A model generated the notes under the pieces. The model did no database searches, was not told where the DNA came from, and saw only the letters and a list, made by a program, of their open reading frames with translations. A program made the position numbers and the translations under genes. Shown here in pieces: positions 28,146-38,787 of a stretch of DNA of 64,000 nucleotides (positions within the stretch are counted from its first letter, which is position 1; each line of letters opens with the position of its first letter). This DNA comes from Variovorax sp. UMC13 (GTDB lineage Bacteria > Pseudomonadota > Gammaproteobacteria > Burkholderiales > Burkholderiaceae_C): the NCBI RefSeq assembly GCF_014170375.1, contig NZ_LZZW01000009.1:32829-96828 (forward strand), given 5' to 3'.

Positions 28146-28850
28146 ATGCCCCAAGCCCCGATCGACGTCTACACCTGGCCCACGCCCAACGGCCACAAGG
28201 TCCACATCATGCTGGAGGAGTGCGGCCTCCCCTACGTGGCGCATCCCATCGACATCGGCAAGGGCGACCAGTTCGGGCCGGACTTTCTCGCGATCAGCCC
28301 CAACAACAAGATCCCGGCCATCGTCGATCCGCAAGGCCCCGACGGCCAGCCGATCTCGCTCTTCGAATCGGGCGCCATCCTGGTCTACCTGGCCGGCAAG
28401 ACCGGCCGCTTCATGCCCACCACCGACCGCGGCCGCTTCGACGTGCTGCAGTGGCTGATGTTCCAGATGGGCGGCGTCGGCCCGATGCTGGGCCAGGCCC
28501 ATCACTTCCGGCTCTACGCGCCGGAGAAGCTGCCCTACGCCATCGAGCGCTACACCAACGAGGCCCGGCGCCTCTACGGCGTGATCGACAGGCAGCTGGC
28601 GCAGAGCGCCTTCATCGCGGGCCCGGACTATTCGATCGCCGACATCGCGATCTTCCCGTGGCTGCGCAGCTGGGAGAACCAGGGCATCGTGCTGAGCGAC
28701 TTCCCGCACCTGCAGGCCTGGTTCGAAGGCATCGCCGCGCGGCCCGCGGTGCAGCGCGGCGTGAAGGTGCTGGCCGATCGGCGCAAGCCCATCACCGACG
28801 ACAAGGCGCGCGACATCCTTTTCGGCAAAAGCCAGTACGCCAAGCGCTGA
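28146..28850 (+). CDS. Glutathione S-transferase-like protein (YfcG/YghU type)
   Basis: A 234-aa cytosolic protein of the nu-class GST group (disulfide-bond oxidoreductase-like). The thioredoxin-like N-terminal half has TPNGHKVHIMLEECGLPY and the glutathione-binding SPNNKIPAIVD and LFESGAILVYLA motifs. The helical C-terminal half has DYSIADIAIFPWLRSW. E. coli relatives reduce disulfides using two glutathiones. Its 3' neighbour is tRNA-Pro. No operon partner is evident. Confidence 0.9.
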   Translation: MPQAPIDVYTWPTPNGHKVHIMLEECGLPYVAHPIDIGKGDQFGPDFLAISPNNKIPAIVDPQGPDGQPISLFESGAILVYLAGKTGRFMPTTDRGRFDVLQWLMFQMGGVGPMLGQAHHFRLYAPEKLPYAIERYTNEARRLYGVIDRQLAQSAFIAGPDYSIADIAIFPWLRSWENQGIVLSDFPHLQAWFEGIAARPAVQRGVKVLADRRKPITDDKARDILFGKSQYAKR

Positions 28851-28916
28851 CCGGAAAGTATTTAAGGCATGCCTGCCCGGAAACGCCATCGCGGCGGGCT
28901 AGAATCGCAGGCTTGT

Positions 28917-28993
<77 letters not shown>

Positions 28994-29007
28994 AGAGAAA
29001 AGTGAAT

Positions 29008-29040
29008 GCCCGCAGCGGTCCATGCCCTGCGGGCTTTCTG
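29008..29040 (+). terminator. Terminator after tRNA-Pro
   Basis: GCCCGCAG (29008-29015) pairs with CTGCGGGC (29027-29034), followed by a short T-rich tract. Confidence 0.6.
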
Positions 29041-29141
29041 CTTCTGAAGGGGAGCGTTGCTCCGGTGGCCAGGGCCCGGGACTTCCTGCGCCGGCCCCAC
29101 CGGAACCGCTCGCATCCGTGAATCCATCAGATCGATCAGGT

Positions 29142-30293
29142 ATGAAGAACGTGCTCGGAAATGCAGCAGCCCGCCACGCGGCATCGCAACCCTCCTTCCG
29201 TCCCCGTGCCGGGTCGACCGCGGCCGCTGCGCTGCTGTCGGCCGTGCTCGCGCTCGGTGGCCTCTCGGTCGCGCATGCAGCGGCCGAGCACGACGAGGTC
29301 GATCGGCTCACCCAGGCCGGCAAGCTCGACGAAGCCACGGCCAAGGCCGACCGCTACCTGGCGAGCAATCCACGCGATCCGCAGATGCGCTTCCTCAAGG
29401 GCGTGATCCAGATCGACGCCGGCAAGCGCCCCGAAGCCATCGCGATCTTCACCCAGCTCACGCAGGATTCGCCCGAGCTGCCCGAGCCCTACAACAACCT
29501 GGCCGTGCTCTACGCCGCGCAGGGGCAGTTCGACAAGGCGCAATCGACGCTGGAAAGCGCGATCCGCACCAACCCCAGCTACGCCACGGCGCAGGAGAAC
29601 CTGGGCGACCTCTACGCCCGCCGCGCCACCGAGGCCTACAGCAAGGCGATGCAGCTCGACCAGGGCAACAGCGTCGTGCCGACCAAGCTGGCGGTGATCC
29701 GCACGCTGTTCGCGGCACCGGCATCCGCCAAGCCCGCCGTGCCGGCGAAGCCGCCCGCGACCGTGGTCGCTGCAGCCAGCCCCGCACCCGCACCCGCGCC
29801 GGCCAAGGCCGCCCCGCCGGCACCGGCTCCCGCGCCTGCTGCGCCACCGGCGCCGGTGGCGCCGCCCGTCGCCGCCGCACCGGTGGCACCGCCCAAGCCG
29901 GCCGCTACACCTGCAGCACCCGCAGCACCTGCGGCACCGGCCGCCACGTCGACGGCCAATGCCGCCGTCGGCGCCGCGGTGCATCGTTGGGCCTCGGCCT
30001 GGGCCGCACAGGACATGGACGACTACCTCTCCGCCTACGACAGCAGCTTCGCGCCGCCCGGCAACCAGACCCGCAAGGCCTGGGAAGAGGAACGCCGTGC
30101 GCGCATCGTGGGCAAGACCGCGATCAGCGTCGACGTGCGCAACCTCGAGATCGAGGTCGAAGGCAACACCGCCACGGCCAAGTTCCGCCAGGCCTACCGT
30201 GCCGATTCGCTCAACGTGAACAGCCGCAAGACCCTCGAGCTGGTGCTGCGCGACAAGCAATGGCGCATCCGCAAGGAAACCGCCGGCCGGTGA
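29142..30293 (+). CDS. Secreted TPR protein with C-terminal Cds6/SnoaL-like domain
   Basis: A 383-aa protein with a signal peptide (residues 1-45, ending AHA). TPR repeats at about 50-190 ([40 protein letters not shown]) are followed by a long Ala/Pro-rich linker at about 195-275. The NTF2/SnoaL-like C-terminal domain resembles the Cds6 domain found with L,D-transpeptidases ([20 protein letters not shown], then [11 protein letters not shown]). Its stop overlaps the GTG start of the L,D-transpeptidase gene. Likely a periplasmic partner of that enzyme; this is inferred from coupling and the shared domain type. The start at 29142 begins the signal peptide; a longer frame to 28869 runs through the tRNA and is not real. 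Confidence 0.8.
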   Translation: MKNVLGNAAARHAASQPSFRPRAGSTAAAALLSAVLALGGLSVAHAAAEHDEVDRLTQAGKLDEATAKADRYLASNPRDPQMRFLKGVIQIDAGKRPEAIAIFTQLTQDSPELPEPYNNLAVLYAAQGQFDKAQSTLESAIRTNPSYATAQENLGDLYARRATEAYSKAMQLDQGNSVVPTKLAVIRTLFAAPASAKPAVPAKPPATVVAAASPAPAPAPAKAAPPAPAPAPAAPPAPVAPPVAAAPVAPPKPAATPAAPAAPAAPAATSTANAAVGAAVHRWASAWAAQDMDDYLSAYDSSFAPPGNQTRKAWEEERRARIVGKTAISVDVRNLEIEVEGNTATAKFRQAYRADSLNVNSRKTLELVLRDKQWRIRKETAGR

Positions 30294-31699
30294 ACGCTGC
30301 TGCAGGAGGTGGCCGACCGCCAGCCGGTCCGGGGATGACGTGTGCCGGGCCCCTCGGCCCGCGTCACCGGCTCGGCATCGCGCTGCTGCTGGCGATGGCC
30401 ACGGCCCTGCCGGCCCTGGCCACGCAAGCGCCGCCGCACCGCGCCAAGACCAAGGCGCAGGCCGAAGCCAAGACGCCGCCGGCAAAGGCCCAGGCCAAAC
30501 GCGGCAAGACCCCACCGGCGCCCGCCGCCAAGCCGACGGCACGCGCCGATCGCCCGGCCCGCCCCGCGCCCGCCGCCCTGCCCGTGCGCCCGGCCGCCGG
30601 CGCGGAAGCCCGGCTGATCGAGGTCTACCGGCTGTTCGGCCGCGGCCAGAGCGTCGAGGCACTGGCCAAGGCGCAGAAACTGGTGGCGGACCAACCCAAC
30701 TTCCAACTGGCGCAGCTGGTCTACGGCGACCTGCTCGCAGCCCGGCTGCCGCCCGCGCGCCGGCCCTCGCAGATGCGGCCCGACGCCGACCCTCAGGCCC
30801 TGAGCGAACTCGCGGACGAATCGCGTCGCCGCCTGCAGGCCCTGCGGGAACGGCCGCCGCCCGGCACCGTGCCCTCGGCCTTCGTCGAGCTCGCGCCCAG
30901 CATCCGCCACGCGATTGCGGTCGACACCTCGCGTTCGCGCCTGTACCTGCTGGAGAACGGCCCGCAAGGCCTGCAGCTCAAGGCCGACTACTACATCTCG
31001 GTCGGCAAGTCCGGCATCGGCAAGCAGGCCGAAGGCGACGCACGCACGCCGCTGGGGATCTACCACGTCACCAGCAACCTCGATCCGAAGACCCTGCGCG
31101 ACTTCTACGGCATCGGCGCGCTGCCCATCAACTACCCCAACCCCTACGACGTGCGCCGCGGGCGCACCGGCAGCGGCATCTGGCTGCATGGCACGCCGCG
31201 CACGCAGTACGCCCGGGCACCGCTGTCGACCGACGGCTGCGTGGTGCTGGCGAACAACGACCTGCAGGAGCTGATCCGGCGCGCCCAGATCGGCGCCACG
31301 CCGGTGGTGGTCGCGCAGAACCTGCAGTGGACCGCGCCGGCGCAGCTGCAGGGCGACAAGCAGGCCTTCGACAAGACGCTGGCCCAGTGGCTCGACGCCC
31401 GTGCCCAGGGCGACACCGCGCGCCTGCAGAAATTCCATGCCCCGGACTTCCGGCGCATCGGCAACAAGAAAACCATTGATTCCGCCCAGGGAATTACCGA
31501 GGACATCCGGGCCGCCAATGGGCAGCACCTGCTGCTCAAGGATGTCTCCTATTTGCGCTGGAACGGTGAAGACAACACCATGGTCAGCTCATTCGGCGAG
31601 GTGGCTGCGGGGCAGCGGACGGGCCGCCAGCGCAGGCAATACTGGATCCGCCAAGGCGTCGAATGGCGAATTCTTCAGGAAGAAGTCTCAGGATCGTAA
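30290..31699 (+). CDS. L,D-transpeptidase (YkuD family) with Cds6-like C-terminus
   Basis: A 469-aa periplasmic enzyme of the YkuD family, which makes 3-3 peptidoglycan cross-links or links proteins to the wall. It has a signal peptide, a Lys/Ala/Pro-rich linker, a helical region, then the catalytic domain (about residues 200-345) with HGTPRTQYARAPLSTDGCVV. This contains the conserved His and the SxGC nucleophile. The last 110 residues (LAQWLDARAQGDTARLQKFH, then WRILQEEVSGS) match the Cds6-like domain in the preceding gene. The GTG at 30290 overlaps the upstream stop and has AAGGAA before it; an ATG at 30335 is an alternative. The last 230 bp have lower GC than the rest. Confidence 0.85.
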   Translation: MNAAAGGGRPPAGPGMTCAGPLGPRHRLGIALLLAMATALPALATQAPPHRAKTKAQAEAKTPPAKAQAKRGKTPPAPAAKPTARADRPARPAPAALPVRPAAGAEARLIEVYRLFGRGQSVEALAKAQKLVADQPNFQLAQLVYGDLLAARLPPARRPSQMRPDADPQALSELADESRRRLQALRERPPPGTVPSAFVELAPSIRHAIAVDTSRSRLYLLENGPQGLQLKADYYISVGKSGIGKQAEGDARTPLGIYHVTSNLDPKTLRDFYGIGALPINYPNPYDVRRGRTGSGIWLHGTPRTQYARAPLSTDGCVVLANNDLQELIRRAQIGATPVVVAQNLQWTAPAQLQGDKQAFDKTLAQWLDARAQGDTARLQKFHAPDFRRIGNKKTIDSAQGITEDIRAANGQHLLLKDVSYLRWNGEDNTMVSSFGEVAAGQRTGRQRRQYWIRQGVEWRILQEEVSGS

Positions 31700-31769
31700 T
31701 ACATTGGTATTCATTTGATCTGAGCTCGAGAACCGAGATGACCTGAATAACCCTGCCGTCGTCTCATTC

Positions 31770-31817
31770 GGGTGTTGCGTGTTCCGAAGGTGTCACCGTA
31801 ACAACGACGTAACACCC
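31770..31817 (+). promoter_or_regulatory. Putative upstream activator site of the flp promoter
   Basis: GGGTGTTGCGT (31770-31780) is an inverted near-copy of ACGTAACACCC (31807-31817). A second CGTAACA lies at 31797-31803, 11 bp before the one at 31808-31814. It ends 101 bp before the -24 GG of the sigma-54 promoter. The same TGTTRCG...CGTAACA layout occurs upstream of the surface-protein gene at 56453-56489. Confidence 0.6.
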
Positions 31818-31855
31818 ACCCCCACTCTCACCGCAGGACATTCCAATCCTTTCAC

Positions 31856-31882
31856 AAGCCGTTGATTTTCAACGGCTTTTTT
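31856..31882 (+). terminator. Terminator between the L,D-transpeptidase gene and the tad locus
   Basis: A perfect 10-bp stem (AAGCCGTTGA with TCAACGGCTT, loop TTT) runs into TTTT. It sits between the activator-site candidate and the sigma-54 promoter and would block read-through into the pilin gene. Confidence 0.88.
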
Positions 31883-31916
31883 ATTTTCCGCTGCCGTTTC
31901 AAGGTAAACGTGACAT

Positions 31917-31932
31917 CGGCACGTCCGTTGCA
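31917..31932 (+). promoter_or_regulatory. Sigma-54 promoter of the flp/tad operon
   Basis: CGGCACGTCCGTTGCA: GG-N10-GC spacing, and it differs from the consensus TGGCACG-N4-TTGCW only at the first base. The transcription start is predicted near 31943, about 150 bp before the pilin ATG. Confidence 0.7.
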
Positions 31933-32094
31933 TCCCTGTGAGGAAACATCACAAAAGGTGACGAATTTGACGTTTGTTACCGAATGTGTACTTCCAGCCT
32001 AATTGAACACTCGGCTTACATTCAATTACGATGAAGTCACCGTGGATCGCGGTAATTTTTTCGAATACATCTTCCATTTACTGAAGGAAAAACC

Positions 32095-32271
32095 ATGTCC
32101 AACGCAATTATCAAGTTTCTGCGCGATGAAGAAGGCGCTACTGCAATTGAATATGGCCTTATTGCCGGGCTGATCGGCGTCGCGCTGGTGGTTACATTGA
32201 CGCAGCTTGGCACCGATCTGGGACTGCTTTTCACTTCGATTAGCGGGACTATCACGACCGCCACGCCCTGA
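32095..32271 (+). CDS. flp: Flp family type IVb pilin
   Basis: A 58-aa major pilin precursor. The leader MSNAIIKFLRDEEG ends in Gly before the mature start ATAIEYGLIAG, exactly the Flp motif (cleavage G/A, with Glu and Tyr at mature positions 5 and 6). A single hydrophobic helix follows, then a short Thr/Ser-rich tail. A GAAGGAA ribosome site precedes the ATG. It would be cleaved by the TadV peptidase encoded 3 bp downstream and assembled by the TadA/B/C machine. Confidence 0.95.
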   Translation: MSNAIIKFLRDEEGATAIEYGLIAGLIGVALVVTLTQLGTDLGLLFTSISGTITTATP

Positions 32272-32274
32272 CCC

Positions 32275-32781
32275 ATGACTGCTGCAGTCTGGTTGTTGTG
32301 GCTCTTGTCGGTCGCGAGCCACGACTTCCGGCAGCGCAGAGTTCCCAATTGGCTTGTTCTCCTGGGCGCAGCAATGGGTGCGATCGCACTCGGAGTGGAT
32401 GCACAGCCCTTCGGCATTAGCTGGACCCAGGCCGGTTTGGGAGCTGCTGGCGGTTTCTGCTTTCTGCTGGTCTTCTATGCGATGGGCCTGATGGGTGCTG
32501 GCGACGTGAAATTCGGCGCCGCGCTGGGACTGTGGGTCGGTCTGCAGCCGCTGCTGCCGATTTGGCTGGCTGCAAGCTTGCTGGCAGGCGCACACGCGGT
32601 CCTATGGCAGCAGCTGCAGCGATCACAGCGTTTTCCGCGGCTCGCCGAGGCTCTGTCTGGGGTTTCGCCGCAGCACGATGACAGCGTCGCACCGAAGAAG
32701 CGACAGCGCCACATCCCGTTCGCGGCCTATCTCTCGATCGCGTCTGCGGGCTGGTTGCTCTGGCGCGGTTCGATTCTCTAG
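32275..32781 (+). CDS. tadV: Prepilin peptidase TadV/CpaA
   Basis: A 168-aa inner-membrane aspartic peptidase of the A24A (CpaA) family. The first catalytic Asp is in SVASHDFRQRRVPNWLV (residues about 13-29) and the second in MGLMGAGDVKFGAALGLW (GxGD motif, about 62-80). Five or so hydrophobic segments are visible. It removes the leader of the Flp pilin and of the TadE-like pseudopilins. The last 40 residues form a charged segment and a final hydrophobic stretch. Confidence 0.93.
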   Translation: MTAAVWLLWLLSVASHDFRQRRVPNWLVLLGAAMGAIALGVDAQPFGISWTQAGLGAAGGFCFLLVFYAMGLMGAGDVKFGAALGLWVGLQPLLPIWLAASLLAGAHAVLWQQLQRSQRFPRLAEALSGVSPQHDDSVAPKKRQRHIPFAAYLSIASAGWLLWRGSIL

Positions 32782-32850
32782 CGAAGACGACACACGGCCC
32801 TGCTGACCGGCCCATTGGAGCCTCATCGTTCTTTTCTCACCTACCGCTCC

Positions 32851-33849
32851 ATGATCCACCTCACAAAAATCATCGCCGCCTTGCTGATGCTCGTGGCGCT
32901 TGCGTTAGGCATCTATGCCTGGGTCCTTAGCCGCAAGCCCGCCCCGCTGCAGCCAACTGCCATCGCAGCCGCCGCCGCGTCCAAAGAACAGAAAGCACTG
33001 TTCCCTGTAGTAGTGACGACCCGCGCCGTGCCGGCAGGGCAACCGTTGACGGCAGAGTCGCTGCGCGTGGAGCGTCTTCCGATCAACCCCTCCGGCGCCT
33101 TCCAAGAGGTTGCAAAAGCCGTCGACGGCATTCCAGTGGCCGATATGGGCGAGGGGACGCCGGTCCTGGCCAACCAACTAGTGACGGGCTTGGCCCTGCA
33201 TGTGGCTGCAGGTGAGCGGGCGCTGGCCGTCAAGGCCGACGAAATGATGGGCGTGGGAAATCGGGTCCGTCCCGGCGATTTCGTCGATGTGTTCTTCACG
33301 CTCAAGACGGACAGCAAGGAGATCGAGCGGTCGCAGGCGAGGTTGTTGCTCTCGCGCATGCGTGTGCTGGCCTACGGCAGCGCCTCGGTGGACGGCTCGC
33401 CCTCGCAGATGACGGAAGGAAAAGCGGCGCAGTCGCAGCAGCGAGCGGAAGCCGCGCGCACGGTGGTACTCGCCGTTCCCGTGGCCGATGTCAATCGCCT
33501 GGCATTGGGCGAGGCGACAGGTCGTTTGGTGCTGGCGTTGCGCCACCCCACTGATCTGAGCGAACCCGATCGGTCGCTGTTCGCCGAACTTCCAACTGCC
33601 ATGCAACCGCAACCGCTCAAGGCTGGCGCACCGGCACGTGGGCCACTGGAAAGCATCGACCGGGCCCAGGCTGGTCTCACAGCCATCGACCTCGCAACCG
33701 GTGGCACCCCAACGCAGACCCGCAGCAATATCACGCCGGTACGCAGCGCACCCCCGAGCACCTCGCGCGCCGCGGCGACTGCACGCGGGCCCCGCGGTGC
33801 CGAAGTCGAGTTCATCCGCGGCGACAAGCGCGAAACGCTGAGCTACTGA
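32851..33849 (+). CDS. cpaB: Flp pilus assembly protein CpaB/RcpC
   Basis: A 332-aa periplasmic protein anchored by one N-terminal helix (IIAALLMLVALALGIYAWVL). An SAF-type domain follows (VTTRAVPAGQPLTAESLRVE, GTPVLANQLV), then the RcpC-type region (GNRVRPGDFVDVFFTLK). The C-terminal 80 residues are low-complexity and Ala/Thr/Arg-rich. CpaB is thought to help secretin or pilus gating in the tad system. I chose the ATG at 32851; a TTG at 32815 would add 12 residues. Confidence 0.9.
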   Translation: MIHLTKIIAALLMLVALALGIYAWVLSRKPAPLQPTAIAAAAASKEQKALFPVVVTTRAVPAGQPLTAESLRVERLPINPSGAFQEVAKAVDGIPVADMGEGTPVLANQLVTGLALHVAAGERALAVKADEMMGVGNRVRPGDFVDVFFTLKTDSKEIERSQARLLLSRMRVLAYGSASVDGSPSQMTEGKAAQSQQRAEAARTVVLAVPVADVNRLALGEATGRLVLALRHPTDLSEPDRSLFAELPTAMQPQPLKAGAPARGPLESIDRAQAGLTAIDLATGGTPTQTRSNITPVRSAPPSTSRAAATARGPRGAEVEFIRGDKRETLSY

Positions 33850-33899
33850 TGGCCTCCTTTCACAAGACTTTGGCAGCCCCCATCCGAGACGGAGAACCC

Positions 33900-35189
33900 A
33901 TGTCCGACCAGCCGCCTCGTGCGACACGCAGCCCTCTTTCTTACTCGATGCTGTTCGCGTTGAGCGTCAGCACCACCGTCGCTTCACCCGCCCTGTTTGC
34001 TGCCGATGCCCCCAAGGCGCTCGCGCTGGTCGCCGGCACGCAACAGGAACTTGTGATCGACAAGGGCGTGGAACGTATTGCCCTTGCTGACGAAGCCGTT
34101 GCCACCGTCCTCGTGACACGCAAGACCGTCGGCAACCCTGCTGCTCGCCTGATCATCACCGGTAAGAACGCAGGCCGCACCACGCTGATGGTGTGGGAGA
34201 GAGGCAGCAGCTCCGCCACCACCTACGCCATCGAAGTCCAACGCCGCACCGCCGTGCTGGAAGGCACGCTCGATAGCGTGCCTGCCCAGCAGCAGGCGCG
34301 CGATGCACTCGCGGTATCGCATGCCGACAAGGCGGTACTGATCGATCGGTCGAGCATCAACGTCCGCAGCCATACCGTCCAGGTCGATGTAAAGGTGGTC
34401 GAGTTCAACAAGAGCATGCTCAAGCAGGTCGGTGTCAATCTGTCTTCCTACGGGGCGAACAGTCATGGCTTCACCTTCAGCAATACGCCAGCCAGCGTGC
34501 TGGCCGATGCTTTCAACCTCGCACTGGGCTTCGGAAATGCGAACAAGGGGCGCGGCATGACGCTGACGCTGAGTCTTTTGGAAGGCAATGGTCTCGCGCG
34601 TGTCCTGGCGGAACCCACACTTGTCACCACCTCGGGGCAGAGTGCAAGCTTCCTCTCAGGCGGCGAACTGCCAATCCCCGTGCCGCAAGGTCTGGGATCG
34701 ACCACTATCGAATACAAGCCTTTCGGTATCGGCCTGACAGTCACGCCGACCGTGCTATCGAACGACCGCATCGTTCTCAAGGTCGCCCCCGAAGTCAGCG
34801 ACATCGACTATTCCAACCAAGTGAACTTGAACGGTGTTCCCGTGCCGGCGATCTCCACGCGGCGCGCCGACACCACGGTGGAACTGGGCGATGGCGAGAG
34901 TTTCATTGTTGGCGGCCTGGTAAGTCGCACCACCACGTCCAACGTCGACAAGGTGCCATGGCTCGGTGACATCCCGGTGCTGGGAACCATCTTTCGCCAA
35001 AGCAAGTACCAAATGAACGAGAAGGAGCTCGTCATCATGGTCACACCTCGCCTGGTCAAGCCGATCGCGCGCGGTACTGACCTGTCGGACCAATTGCCAG
35101 GCAGTGCAGAGCAGCGCAACGGCCCTGTCTGGCGCACGATGTTCCTTGACGCCGCGTCGCGCTCTGCGCTTCCGGGCTTCTCGCGCTGA
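33900..35189 (+). CDS. cpaC: Tad/Flp outer-membrane secretin CpaC/RcpA
   Basis: A 429-aa secretin that forms the outer-membrane pore for the pilus. It has a signal peptide (residues 1-35, ending LFA), an N-terminal pilus/secretin domain (LVAGTQQELVIDKGVERIAL, GRTTLMVW), a BON-like segment (HADKAVLIDRSSINVRSHTV) and the secretin core (GLARVLAEPTLVTTSGQSAS, FLSGGELPIP). The core ends VPWLGDIPVLGTIFRQSKYQ, NEKELVIMVTPRLV. The ATG at 33900 has GGAG five nt upstream; the frame also has an ATG at 33849 that overlaps the cpaB stop. Confidence 0.93.
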   Translation: MSDQPPRATRSPLSYSMLFALSVSTTVASPALFAADAPKALALVAGTQQELVIDKGVERIALADEAVATVLVTRKTVGNPAARLIITGKNAGRTTLMVWERGSSSATTYAIEVQRRTAVLEGTLDSVPAQQQARDALAVSHADKAVLIDRSSINVRSHTVQVDVKVVEFNKSMLKQVGVNLSSYGANSHGFTFSNTPASVLADAFNLALGFGNANKGRGMTLTLSLLEGNGLARVLAEPTLVTTSGQSASFLSGGELPIPVPQGLGSTTIEYKPFGIGLTVTPTVLSNDRIVLKVAPEVSDIDYSNQVNLNGVPVPAISTRRADTTVELGDGESFIVGGLVSRTTTSNVDKVPWLGDIPVLGTIFRQSKYQMNEKELVIMVTPRLVKPIARGTDLSDQLPGSAEQRNGPVWRTMFLDAASRSALPGFSR

Positions 35190-35208
35190 ACATCATCCCT
35201 GCTTTCTC

Positions 35209-36501
35209 ATGAACGCCCCCCTTCGCGCTCCCGACATCGGCATGGACAGCTACCTGTTCGCATCGAACAGCGGAACGCACATCACCTGGCTGCTGCATGC
35301 ACTGCAACGCAGCGGCACGGTGGTGCCGGTGACGCCCAACATCGAGACGCTCGATGCGCAGATCGCCACGATCAGCCCGCGGGCCGTGTTCCTCGATTTT
35401 TCGCAGGACCATGCCGCCGCCATCGAGATGCACCAGCACCTCAAGCGCGACTGGCCTGCGCTGCCTGTGCTGGGCACTGGCTCGGCCAGCGAGCCCACGA
35501 CCATGCTGGCCGCGCTGCGCGCCGGTGTCGACGACTTCATCGACATGGCCGCCCCTGCCCAGGACGTGCTGCCCACGCTGCGCGCCTTGCTCGAACGCCG
35601 TGCCGTCCACCGTGAGCAGAAGCGCGGCCACACGATCGCGCTGCTCGGCGCCAGGGCCGGGCTCGGCGTGACCACGCTGGCCACCCACGTCGCCTTGCTA
35701 CTGCAGGACCAGTTCAACCAGGCCGTGGCGAACCGCACGCAGGCCTCGAACGACGCGGCATCGGACGAGCGACGCGGCGTCGCGCTGCTTGATCTGGGCC
35801 TTCCGGCACGCGACGGGCTGCTCTACCTCGACACCCAGAGCAGCTTCAGCTTCGTCGACGGCGTGCACAACCTGCGCCGGCTCGACCAGACCCTGCTGCA
35901 GACCGCACTGGCGCACCACACGGGCGGCACCGCGGTGCTGCCACTGCCCTCGAGCCTGGCGCAGGTGCGCGAGATCTCGCATGCCGACTCGGTGGCGCTG
36001 ATCAAGCGGCTCAGCGAGCACTTCGATTTCCAGATCGCCGACCTTGGCGGCTTCTCCACTATCGATTTCATCGCCCAGACGGTGCAGGAGGCCGACAAGA
36101 CATGGGTGGTGTGCGACCAGAGCATCGGCGCCATCGTCTCGACCGCCAACCTGCTGCGGGACCTGCAGGCCCGCGGCATCGAACTGCAGCGGCTTTCGCT
36201 GGTGATCAACAAGATCGACCCCGGTGTCGGACTGTCGGCGCGCGACATCGCCGCACGGCTGCGCCTGCCACTGGCACACGTGCTGCCGATGCGGCGTACC
36301 GCACTGCTGGCGGCATCGAGCCGCGGCGAGATGCTGGCGCGCGTGGCGCGCAACGACCCCTATGTGCAGGCTGTGCTAGGCATGGTGAACGCGCTGCACC
36401 GCGAATACGGCGACGTCACGGCCCCAGCCCCCGCGCGATCGCCCTGGAATGCGTTCATGACGCAGTTCGCCGGCAAATGGAAAAGCCCAAGAGAGCACTG
36501 A
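35209..36501 (+). CDS. tadZ: Pilus localisation ATPase TadZ/CpaE
   Basis: A 430-aa cytoplasmic protein with an N-terminal receiver-like domain (residues about 12-130; TISPRAVFLDFSQDH, with no clear phosphorylation triad) and a MinD/ParA-like ATPase domain. The deviant Walker A reads LGARAGLGVTTLATHVALLL, without the usual Lys at GKT, and a Walker-B-like LLDLGLPARDG follows. TadZ proteins place the pilus machine at a pole or membrane site. GC content is visibly higher here and in tadA than in the flanking tad genes. Confidence 0.9.
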   Translation: MNAPLRAPDIGMDSYLFASNSGTHITWLLHALQRSGTVVPVTPNIETLDAQIATISPRAVFLDFSQDHAAAIEMHQHLKRDWPALPVLGTGSASEPTTMLAALRAGVDDFIDMAAPAQDVLPTLRALLERRAVHREQKRGHTIALLGARAGLGVTTLATHVALLLQDQFNQAVANRTQASNDAASDERRGVALLDLGLPARDGLLYLDTQSSFSFVDGVHNLRRLDQTLLQTALAHHTGGTAVLPLPSSLAQVREISHADSVALIKRLSEHFDFQIADLGGFSTIDFIAQTVQEADKTWVVCDQSIGAIVSTANLLRDLQARGIELQRLSLVINKIDPGVGLSARDIAARLRLPLAHVLPMRRTALLAASSRGEMLARVARNDPYVQAVLGMVNALHREYGDVTAPAPARSPWNAFMTQFAGKWKSPREH

Positions 36502-36503
36502 GC

Positions 36504-37803
<1,300 letters not shown>

Positions 37804-37817
<14 letters not shown>

Positions 37818-38787
37818 GGCGTTTCTGATTCCTGCAAGCCTCGCGCTTCTACTGGTGGCAGCGGCGCTGATGCTCTGGCATTGGGCAGGCCGGCGCCAGG
37901 CCCGCCAGACGGCAGACCGGCATGTGAGTGAACAGGTACACAAGCGAGGTACAGAAGACGCGCCCGCGTTTGATATTCGCCGTGCCGCTTCGCCAGCGAA
38001 CGCCATGACGGACCCTTGGCTCATGACTGGTACCACACCAGTGGCGCGCAAGACCGGACTGGACGCCATCGTGTTGCCCGACTGGCTGGCGAACGTCGCC
38101 ACGGTGCAGGGAGTGGCTGCCGGCATGGCGATCATTCTGGTGCTGTGCGTGATGATCTTCGCATTGGCAGGCAGCATTGCAGCGGGCGGTGCATTGGTCC
38201 TGCTGCTGCTGCTGGGGTCCTTCGGCCTCTGGCTGCGTCTTCAGAAGTTCCGCAAGACACTGGCCGCTCAGTTGCCGAGCTTCATCGACGCCATGGTGCG
38301 CCTGATCACGGTCGGCAATTCGACCCAGGCTGCATTCCAACTGGCCGTGGATACCACCAAGGCGCCACTGCGTGGCTATCTTGAAGGTGCCACGGGCCTC
38401 ATGCGCGCCGGCATGGAACTCGACCAAGCGCTGCATCAGATGGCCCGTCAAGTACGCATCGAAGAGATGTATCTGCTGGCCTCGATCCTTGGCCTGGGCG
38501 TGCGCTACGGTGGCCGCGCAGACGTCTTGCTCGAGCGTGTGGCTAATTTCATGCGCGACCGCGAACAGGCCCAGCACGAATTGGTCGCTATGTCCTCCGA
38601 GACGCGACTCTCGGCATGGATTTTGGGTCTGCTGCCCATCGGAGTCGGTTCGATGATCTTGATGCTCAACGGTGCGTACTTCATCCGCATGTGGAATGAC
38701 CCCACCGGACAGCTGATGGTGTTCGGCGCAGCGGCCTTGCAGATCTTCGGCGCAGTACTGCTCTACCGGCTGGCACGGATCGCATGA
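37804..38787 (+). CDS. tadB: Tad inner-membrane platform protein TadB
   Basis: A 327-aa inner-membrane protein with an N-terminal membrane helix, a hydrophobic pair near 110-145, and the type II secretion F (GspF) domain (LPSFIDAMVRLITVGNSTQA, MARQVRIEEMYLLASILGLG, FMRDREQAQHELVAMSSETR). Two C-terminal helices follow. With TadC it forms the platform driven by TadA. Start 37804 overlaps the tadA end; its stop overlaps tadC by 4 bp. Confidence 0.92.

Larger units (their letters stand above)
31700..32094 (+). other. Control region of the tad/Flp locus (non-coding)
   Basis: A 395-bp gap with no gene. In order it holds an inverted-repeat activator-site candidate (31770-31817), a hairpin-T terminator (31856-31882), a sigma-54-type promoter (31917-31932) and then about 150 bp of AT-richer leader before the pilin ATG. 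Confidence 0.7.

Noticed and set aside
32026..32595. 189-aa minus-strand frame over flp and tadV
   Set aside because: Antisense shadow of two well-recognised genes.
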